From assembly GCA_964568355.1 (NCBI GenBank), contig CAZMRK010000019.1:1-7148 (forward strand): a DNA stretch of 7,148 bases. The letters are read 5' to 3'. Below, one piece after another: positions 1-6,700 of the stretch (position 1 is the stretch's first letter; every line of letters starts with the position of its first letter). The notes beneath the pieces were generated by a model. It ran no database searches, was not told where the DNA came from, and saw only the letters and a list, made by a program, of their open reading frames with translations. The translations under genes were made by a program, and so were the position numbers. This DNA is from JAJPJX01 sp964568355. Lineage in GTDB: Bacteria > Acidobacteriota > Terriglobia > Bryobacterales > Bryobacteraceae.

Positions 1-1
1 C

Positions 2-2188
2 TCGACCGTCTTCATGGGCGTGACCCTGGGTTGTGCCCGCTGCCACAACCATAAATACGATCCGTTCACGCAAAAGGAGTTTTACGAATTCTTCGCCTAC
101 TTTAACAATGTCCCCGAGCGCGGGCGAGGGATGAAGTATGGCAATACCCCGCCGGTGATTCCGGCCCCTACTGCTGAACAACAGGCAGCACTGCGCGCGC
201 TCCAAAGCCGGATTCATACGGCCAGCGATTTCCTGGATCGCCGGGAAGCGTCCATAGCCAAGGCGCAACGCGCCTGGGAGCCCCGGATCTCCGCCGCCGC
301 GCCGGTCTGGTGGGCCCCTGCCGAGGACCTGGCGGTCGCACTTCCGCTGGAAAGCGATGCTCCTGCAAAGGCCGTGGATGGCACCGTCACCTATGTTCCC
401 GGACGCCAGGGCAAGTCCGCGCAGTTTGACGGGAAAACCTATCTGGACGCCGGAGACGTGGCAAAGTTCGATATCGACGATCGCTTCACGCTGGCGGCCT
501 GGGTCTATTCCGACCAGACACCGGATGGCCCGGTGGTAACCAGGATGAAGGACGATCCCAAGGGGCGCGGATTCGGGCTGCACGTGAACCACGGCAAGGT
601 GCATATGCAGATCACCAGCGCGTATGCGGATGACGCGGTTCGCATGGAGAGTGAGGAGACGCTTTCGCCCGGACGCTGGTATCACCTGGCAGCCACCTAT
701 AACGGCTCCAGCATGGCGGACGGGATGCACGTCTATGTCGACGGGAAGCCGGTCCGAATGAAAGTTGAACTGGACACGCTGTACCGGCCATTCCGCAATG
801 CGGGACGGGAATTCAGAGAGCCGCTGCGTGTGGCCGGCGGCTGGGGCAAAGAGCGCCGTTTTCGCGGCCGGATCGATGATGTACGCGTCTACGGGCGCGT
901 GTTGAATAAAAACGAGATCGCAGCGCTGGCTCTGGGCGAGTCGATCAACGAAGTGGCGCGCAAGCCGGCGGGATCGCGGAACCCGGCAGAGAATCTGGTG
1001 CTGCGGCGCTACTTCCTGGAAAACGCGGCTCCCGAAGAGATACGTGAAGGTTGGAAACGTCTCGCGGCCTTGGGGGGAGAGAAGGCCAAGCTGGAGCTCA
1101 CCTTCCCCACCGTGATGGTGATGGCGGAACGCCCGGTTCCGCGTGAGACTCACCTGCTGATTCGGGGAGCCTACGATAAGCCGGGCGAGACGGTGCAGCC
1201 CGGCGTGCCGGCGGTGCTGCCCCCCCTTCCCCCGGATCTTCCAAAGAACCGCCTGGGCTTTGCGAAATGGCTGGTCGACCCGGCGAATCCTCTGCTGGCG
1301 CGCGTCACGGTGAATCGCTTCTGGCAGATGTACTTCGGCACTGGTTTGGTGAAGACCACCGAGGACTTTGGCTCGCAGGGTGAGTGGCCCTCTCATCCGG
1401 AATTGCTGGACTGGCTGGCTACGGAGTTTATCCGCAGCGGCTGGGATGTGAAGGCTTTGCAGAAGCTGATTGTCACGAGCGCCACCTACCGCCAATCGTC
1501 GAAAGGATCGCCGGAACTGTTGCGGCGCGACCCGGAGAATCGCCTGATGGCGCGTGGGCCCCGCTTCCGCCTGCCCGCGGAGATGATCCGGGATCAAGCG
1601 CTGGCCGTTTCCGGGCTGTTATACGAAAAAGTGGGCGGGCCTTCGGTGAAGCCCTACCAACCGGAAGGCTTGTGGAAAGAGTTGGCCATGCAGGATATGG
1701 ACTACGTGCAGAGCAAAGGCAACGATCTGCATCGCCGCAGCCTGTATACATTCTGGAAGCGCACCATTGCGCCGCCCATGATGGCCAACTTTGATGCAGC
1801 GATGCGGGAAAGCTGCGTGGTGCGCGACACTCGCACCGACACTCCGTTACAGGCGCTGAACCTGATGAACGATGTGACTTTTGTGGAGGCGGCGCGTTTC
1901 CTGGGGCAGCGCATGATTAAAGAGGGCGGCAAGGACGCCGACGCGCGCCTGCGCTACGGATTCCGGCTGGTTACGGCGAGGCTCCCGAATTCCGCCGAGG
2001 CGCAACTGCTCAAAAACAATTTGCAGTATCACCTGGATTATTTTGCCGGCAAACCGGAGGAAGCCAGGACCTTCCTGAGCCAGGGCGAGTTTTCGTGCGA
2101 TGCGACCCTGGATCAGCGCCAACTGGCGGCCTATGCTTCGGTAGGCAGCCTGCTTTTGAACCTGGACGAAGCCGTTACCAAGGAATAG
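2..2188 (+). CDS. DUF1549–LamG–DUF1553 protein (planctomycete cytochrome-C/PSD1 type), 5'-truncated by window edge
   Basis: The frame is already open at the first base and reads S-T-V-F before the first Met (base 14). That Met lies inside a conserved family motif, so it is not the start; 728 residues are visible. Residues 1–40 are the end of DUF1549, with GCARCHNHKYDP, which contains a CXXCH haem-type motif at residues 11–15, followed by the aromatic-rich FYEFFAYFNN. Residues about 109–309 form a LamG/concanavalin-like domain (FTLAAWVYSD, RWYHLAATYN, VYVDGKPV, GRIDDVRVYGR). Residues about 415 to the end are DUF1553, with NRLGFAKWLVDPANPLLARV, NRFWQMYFGTGLV, HPELLDWLATEF and CVVRDTRTDTPLQALNLMND. 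Family knowledge: full-length members usually add an N-terminal signal peptide and a c-type cytochrome domain, which would lie upstream here. The reaction is unknown; a periplasmic or secreted role with haem is inferred. It ends two bases before the DUF1501 gene, its usual partner. Family assignment is secure; function is not. Confidence 0.93.
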   Translation, partial: STVFMGVTLGCARCHNHKYDPFTQKEFYEFFAYFNNVPERGRGMKYGNTPPVIPAPTAEQQAALRALQSRIHTASDFLDRREASIAKAQRAWEPRISAAAPVWWAPAEDLAVALPLESDAPAKAVDGTVTYVPGRQGKSAQFDGKTYLDAGDVAKFDIDDRFTLAAWVYSDQTPDGPVVTRMKDDPKGRGFGLHVNHGKVHMQITSAYADDAVRMESEETLSPGRWYHLAATYNGSSMADGMHVYVDGKPVRMKVELDTLYRPFRNAGREFREPLRVAGGWGKERRFRGRIDDVRVYGRVLNKNEIAALALGESINEVARKPAGSRNPAENLVLRRYFLENAAPEEIREGWKRLAALGGEKAKLELTFPTVMVMAERPVPRETHLLIRGAYDKPGETVQPGVPAVLPPLPPDLPKNRLGFAKWLVDPANPLLARVTVNRFWQMYFGTGLVKTTEDFGSQGEWPSHPELLDWLATEFIRSGWDVKALQKLIVTSATYRQSSKGSPELLRRDPENRLMARGPRFRLPAEMIRDQALAVSGLLYEKVGGPSVKPYQPEGLWKELAMQDMDYVQSKGNDLHRRSLYTFWKRTIAPPMMANFDAAMRESCVVRDTRTDTPLQALNLMNDVTFVEAARFLGQRMIKEGGKDADARLRYGFRLVTARLPNSAEAQLLKNNLQYHLDYFAGKPEEARTFLSQGEFSCDATLDQRQLAAYASVGSLLLNLDEAVTKE
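326..928 (+). other. LamG / concanavalin A-like lectin domain inside the DUF1549–DUF1553 protein
   Basis: This segment encodes about 200 residues with the LamG pattern: a buried hydrophobic opening (DLAVALPLES), GKSAQFDGKTYLDAG, a strand FTLAAWVYSD, RWYHLAATYN, VYVDGKPV and the closing GRIDDVRVYGRVLNKNEIAAL. That order (capping strand, W-H-L-A strand, DDVRVYxR end) is characteristic of LamG_3/Laminin_G_3 domains. Such domains commonly bind carbohydrates or mediate contacts between proteins. It lies between the CXXCH-bearing end of DUF1549 and the DUF1553 region. The ligand cannot be read from the sequence. Confidence 0.85.
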
Positions 2189-2190
2189 CC
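2180..2190 (+). promoter_or_regulatory. Ribosome binding site that fixes the DUF1501 start
   Basis: AAGGAA at 2180–2185 lies five bases before ATG 2191 and overlaps the last codons of the upstream gene (its TAG is 2186–2188). The two-base gap between stop and start suggests translational coupling. No separate promoter is visible for the second gene, so it is probably co-transcribed with the first. Confidence 0.6.
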
Positions 2191-3642
2191 ATGCACCCGA
2201 TCGACGAACGCGGATTGCTGATTACCCGAAGGCATTTCTTCAGCCGCAGCGCCACCGGTATCGGCGTAGCAGCTCTGGCGTCTCTGCTCTCCGGTGATGC
2301 GCGCGGCAGCGAAGGGGTTACCGCCGACGGCGGGCTGCCCGGCTTGCCGCACTTCGCGCCCAAAGCCAAACGCGTGATCTATCTGTTCCAGCACGGGGCG
2401 CCGTCGCAACTGGACCTGTTCGACTACAAGCCCACCCTGGAACGTATGCGCGGCAACGACCTGCCGGAATCGGTGCGCATGGGGCAACGGCTCACCGGCA
2501 TGACGGCCTATCAGGCGAAATTTCCCACCGCGCCTTCCATTTTCCGTTTCTCGCAGCATGGCGAGAGCGGCATGTGGCTGAGCGAACTGCTTCCGCACCT
2601 CGGCAAAGTCTCGGACCAGATCGCCTTGATCCGGACCATGCAGACCGAGGCCATCAACCACGATCCTGCCGTTACGTTCTTTCAAACCGGATTTCAGTTA
2701 GCCGGTCGCCCCAGCATCGGCTCCTGGATCGCTTACGGTTTGGGCAGCGAGAATCATGATTTACCCGGCTTCGTCGTGATGGTTTCGCAGGGCACGGGCG
2801 GATCGCAGGCGCTCGCCGACCGGCAATGGGGCAGCGGCTTTCTGCCCACCCGCTACCAGGGTGTCAAGTTTCGCTCCGGAGCCGATCCGGTGCTGTTCCT
2901 GTCGAACCCGCCGGGCTATTCCTCCGAGGCACGCCGCCGCTTCCTGGACGATCTCTCGAAGCTGAACGAAATGAACCATCAGGCTTATCCGGATCCGGAG
3001 ATCTCCACACGCATTGCGCAATATGAGATGGCTTTCCGGATGCAGCGTTCGGTTCCGGAGCTCACCGATCTGTCCAAGGAACCCGCATCGACGTTCGAGC
3101 TCTATGGACCCGATTCGCGCAAGCCGGGGACCTATGCCGCCAACTGCATTCTGGCACGCCGCCTGGCCGAACGCGGAGTGCGCTTCATCCAGCTATTCCA
3201 TCGCGGTTGGGACCAGCACAGCAATCTTCCAAAGGACATCCGCGCCCAGTGCCAGCAGACCGATCAGCCTTCGGCGGCCCTGGTCGAGGATTTGAAACAG
3301 CGCGGCCTGCTGGACGATACGCTGATTGTCTGGGGCGGCGAGTTCGGCAGGACCGTCTACTCACAGGGCACCCTGACGCAGGACAACTACGGGCGCGACC
3401 ACCATCCGCGCTGTTTCAGCATGTGGTTGGCCGGCGGCGGAATCAAGGGTGGAGTGACTTACGGGGAGACGGACGATTTCAGCTACAACGTCGTCCGCGA
3501 CCCTGTGGACGTGCACGATCTGCATGCGACCATCCTGCACTGCCTGGGTGTCGACCACACCAGGCTCACCTTCAAGTTCCAGGGCAGGCACTTCCGCCTT
3601 ACCGACGTCAGCGGCAATCTGGTGAAGGGAATTCTGGCCTAA
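2191..3642 (+). CDS. DUF1501 family protein with Tat-type signal (alkaline phosphatase/sulfatase-like fold)
   Basis: The product has 483 residues, a normal full length for DUF1501. I chose ATG 2191 rather than the in-frame ATG at 2095. It is preceded by AAGGAA (2180–2185) at 5-bp spacing, follows the upstream stop by two bases, and puts a Tat signal at the N-terminus: T-R-R-H-F-F at residues 12–17, then a hydrophobic stretch to about residue 33. No clear Ala-x-Ala cleavage site is visible. Family blocks in order are FQHGAPSQLDLFDYKP (from residue 66), NHDPAVTFFQTG (157–168), SIGSWIAYGLGS (175–186), WDQH (340–343), WGGEFGRT (381–388), GRDHHP (401–406) and HDLHATILHCLG (442–453). The repeated His/Asp positions suit metal ligands of the alkaline phosphatase-like clan to which DUF1501 is assigned. 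The substrate is unknown. It is probably exported folded, with cofactor, and acts alongside the DUF1553 protein upstream. Family assignment is very secure; the enzymatic role is an inference. Confidence 0.95.
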   Translation: MHPIDERGLLITRRHFFSRSATGIGVAALASLLSGDARGSEGVTADGGLPGLPHFAPKAKRVIYLFQHGAPSQLDLFDYKPTLERMRGNDLPESVRMGQRLTGMTAYQAKFPTAPSIFRFSQHGESGMWLSELLPHLGKVSDQIALIRTMQTEAINHDPAVTFFQTGFQLAGRPSIGSWIAYGLGSENHDLPGFVVMVSQGTGGSQALADRQWGSGFLPTRYQGVKFRSGADPVLFLSNPPGYSSEARRRFLDDLSKLNEMNHQAYPDPEISTRIAQYEMAFRMQRSVPELTDLSKEPASTFELYGPDSRKPGTYAANCILARRLAERGVRFIQLFHRGWDQHSNLPKDIRAQCQQTDQPSAALVEDLKQRGLLDDTLIVWGGEFGRTVYSQGTLTQDNYGRDHHPRCFSMWLAGGGIKGGVTYGETDDFSYNVVRDPVDVHDLHATILHCLGVDHTRLTFKFQGRHFRLTDVSGNLVKGILA

Positions 3643-3659
3643 GGCGCTTCGGCAGAACC

Positions 3660-3698
3660 GGCCGCGGCCCGGAACCTCCACGATTCCCAGCCGCGGCC
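3660..3698. terminator. GC-rich hairpin between convergent genes, candidate bidirectional terminator
   Basis: Arms GGCCGCGGC (3660–3668) and GCCGCGGCC (3690–3698) are perfect 9-bp inverted repeats. Inside them GGAA (3671–3674) pairs with TTCC (3684–3687) across a symmetric 2×2 mismatch, leaving a 9-base loop. It lies 17 bases after the TAA of the DUF1501 gene and 9 bases beyond the TAG of the opposing gene, where a shared terminator would be expected. Neither side has a convincing run of T residues, so it may stabilise 3' ends or act with Rho rather than terminate intrinsically. The structure was paired by hand and no folding energy was calculated. Confidence 0.5.
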
Positions 3699-3707
3699 TG
3701 CCGCCGG

Positions 3708-6700
3708 CTAATTGTCGTACTCGATGCTCATGAGATCACCGCTGGAAGTGAACGTTCCGGCGGTGGTCGAGCATTTCACTTCAACCCGCAACTCTCCGGT
3801 TCCGGATGAACCGCTGACATAGTTGGCAAGCGTCCCCGTCGGCGCTAGTGGACCACGGCTTATCTCTGTGGTGGATACGGCGCGGGAGTCGAGCTGGACC
3901 CAGGCGCTGGTAGACCAGTTCCAGATGGAAACCGCTTCCGTGCAGCTCCGCGAATTCTTCCCTTTGTAGGTTACCTTCAGATTACTGAGCGTCTTCGGGA
4001 CACCGGGGAAAGAACCGTACCACGCGGAACTGCGGGTACCCGTAGTCGTCGAGTTCACCTGGTAGTAACTGTTGTCATCGGCATTGAGCCGGGCTGCCGT
4101 GCCGGCGGAAAGAGTGCCGGTCTCGACTACTGTGCTGGAAGGAAATGCCGTCGTAGTGGACGTGGAGAATACCACGTCTACCCAATAGTTGCTGGAGCTA
4201 TAAGTCTGCGACGGAAACGCGCTGGAGGTGCTGTATTGGTAGACGCCGTTGGGGCCATCCGTACCGTTGGCCAGGGCGTGCAGCGGCGGGCTGTCCACGC
4301 TGGCTCCATTGAATCCCGAATTCGTTGCGGAATAGCGTCCCACAGGTGCATAGTAGGACACGACGTAAGTGGTGTTCGGGCTGATCAGGACTGGGTTGGC
4401 GAAAAGAGCCTGCTGCCAGCCGGAGGCGGTTTCACCCGAGAATGTCACACTGGCCAGCAAGGTGCCAGAGGTGGTCCATAGGTTGCCGACATGAACACCG
4501 GTATTGGCGGCACTCTTGTAAAAGCGCACGCCGGTCACGTATCCCGCCACGTCCGAGCGGAACTTCATGCCCAGTTCAACGGCATTTGGATCTGCGCTGT
4601 CAACCAGGGGCGGCGTGCTCGAACTGCTCCAGATGGAACTGGTCATAGCCGCACTCTCCACAAAACTGGCCGGGGAACCGGAGGTAGCCGGCGAAGTTGT
4701 GGAGGCTCCGGCCGCCGTCGTGGACGTCACTCGGAAATAATATGTCGTCCCAGTCGTCAGACCCGTGAGCGTGATCGAATGGGCGGTGGCCAGGGTGGCG
4801 TTGACGGCGTTCAGCGAAAGCGAGCCGCTGGTGGTATCGTAATCGACGCGCGAATCAGAGGCGATGTTCGTGGTCCACATGATCGTGGCCGTTCCACCAT
4901 TTCCCGGAACGGCGGTTACCGCCGAGATGACCGGCGGAGCATTGTTGATAGTCGCAAACGTGGCGGGGCCGCTGGGCGCCGATGGGAAACTGCTGGAATT
5001 GCTCGATCCGTCGGCTGAGGTGACCCGGTAGTAATAAGTAGTTCCCGCGGTCAGCCCGGAAAGCGTCAAGCTATGGGCAGTCGTCAGTGTCGCATCGCTC
5101 GCGTTTTGGCTTAGAGAGGAGGAGGAGGTTCCAAAATCGACGCGCGAGGTCGCCGGCACGTTGGTGGTCCAGGTGATGGTCGCCGAGGTGGTGGACGGCG
5201 TCGCGATCACGGCAGAGATCACCGGACCGCTCGGCGAGGTGCTCGGCACGAAGACCACGTCTACCCAGTAGTTGGTCGCGTTAAAGCTCTGGGTGGGGAA
5301 GCTGCTGGTGGCACCATAAGCGTAAACGCCGTTTGGTCCATCAACACCGTCGGCCAGAGCGTGGAGGGGAGCATTGTCTACACCGCTGGCCAGCGCACTC
5401 TCGTCAGCGGCGTAACGGCCGCTCGGAGCAAAGTAGGACACGATGTAGGTCGTATTCGGGGTAATCGTCACCGGCGTGGAAAATGTAGCTTGCTGCCAGC
5501 CGGATGCGGTTTCACCCGAAAATGTCACGCTCGCCAAAAGAGCGCCTGCATTGCTCCAGAGGTTGCCGACGTGGGTGCCCGTATTCTGCGAACCTTTGTA
5601 GAAACGCACGCCGGTCACAACTCCGGCCACATCAGACCGGAACTTTACACCCAATTCGGCGGAATTGGTGTCCGGGTCGCTTGCCGTAATGGGGGTCGCC
5701 GTCGAGGTCCAGATACTGACTGGAGCATTTTCCACAAAATTCGCCGGGGCACTAGGCGATGCCGGCGACGTCGTCGATCGGCTGGCGGAGTCTGTGGAAG
5801 TCACACGGTAGTAGTAGGTCGTGCCGACTGTCAGGCCGGTCAACGCGATGGAGTGACTGGTGACCAGGGAAGTGTCACTTACATTCAGATTGAGCGAGGC
5901 AGCCGTCGTGCCATAGTCCACGCGGGAAGTTGAGGCGGAATCCGTGGTCCAGGTGATCGTAGCCGTGCCTCCGGTGCCGGGAGCTGCAGTAACAGCAGAG
6001 ATGACCGGCGGTCCATTCGAACTGGTGGAGAAGCTCAGCGGCGGGTTCGGAGAAGCAGGCGAAGTCACGGAATTGCTGAAGGCGTCTACGGATGTAACCG
6101 TATAGTAATACGTCGTTGAGGGAGTCAGCCCCGTCAAGGTGATGCTGTGCGATGTGGCCAGCGTGGGATCGAACGAATTCAGGTTGAGTACGCCCGAAGA
6201 GGTCCCGTAATTTACCTGGGAACTGGCGGCCACATTGGTCGTCCAGGTGATGGTTGCCGATGTGCTGCCGGGTGTCGCCACTAGGCCGGTGATCACCGGC
6301 GGAGGAGGAAGCGCCTGCGCGGTAAAGCTAAGCGCCGTAATATTCGCTCCGTTGATTGTGATCGATTGGCTGGATGGACTGAAGGTGTACCCCGCCTTGG
6401 TCGGAGTAACCGTATAGGTGCCGTCCGCCAGGCCAGAAACAGTGAAGTTGCCGGAACCGTCAGCGGTGCCGGAGGCGCTGGAGGAGCCGCTCACCGTTAA
6501 TAAGGTTCCAGCACCCGCGGCGGCTGGGCTTACCGTGCCAGAGACGCTCCAGGTCTGCACCGCCGTAGCGGCGAAATTCACGCCGGTGACATCGGAGGAT
6601 ACCACCATGACGCTTTGTTTGACCGGTGTAAAGGCATACCCGGTTTTGCTGGGTGTGATGGTGTAACTACCGGCCGGAATTCCGCTGAAGGAGAAGTTGC

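Noticed and set aside
2095..2190. An in-frame upstream ATG that would lengthen the DUF1501 protein by 32 residues
   Set aside because: It overlaps the end of the DUF1553 gene by about 94 bases, has no family similarity in the added residues, and would bury the Tat signal internally. ATG 2191 has an RBS and the right spacing.
2131..2685. 184-codon open frame on the minus strand across the DUF1501 gene start
   Set aside because: It is antisense to two conserved genes. Its product is Arg/Gly/Ala-rich with no recognisable motif, as expected from the codon bias of the real gene on the other strand.
3207..3809. 200-codon plus-strand open frame spanning the end of the DUF1501 gene and the convergent gap
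   Set aside because: It is out of frame within strongly conserved DUF1501 blocks, Arg/Pro-rich, and runs through the hairpin into the opposing gene. It is a shadow frame.
5113..5129. AGAGGAGGAGGAGG run resembling a strong plus-strand ribosome binding site
   Set aside because: It is the complement of a run of serine codons in the minus-strand gene, and no convincing plus-strand start or gene follows it.
4491..5933. Plus-strand open frames of 175 and 190 codons (4491–5018 and 5361–5933) with similar sequences
   Set aside because: Both are antisense to the duplicated block of the minus-strand protein, and their resemblance follows from the duplication itself. Neither shows a protein motif of its own.
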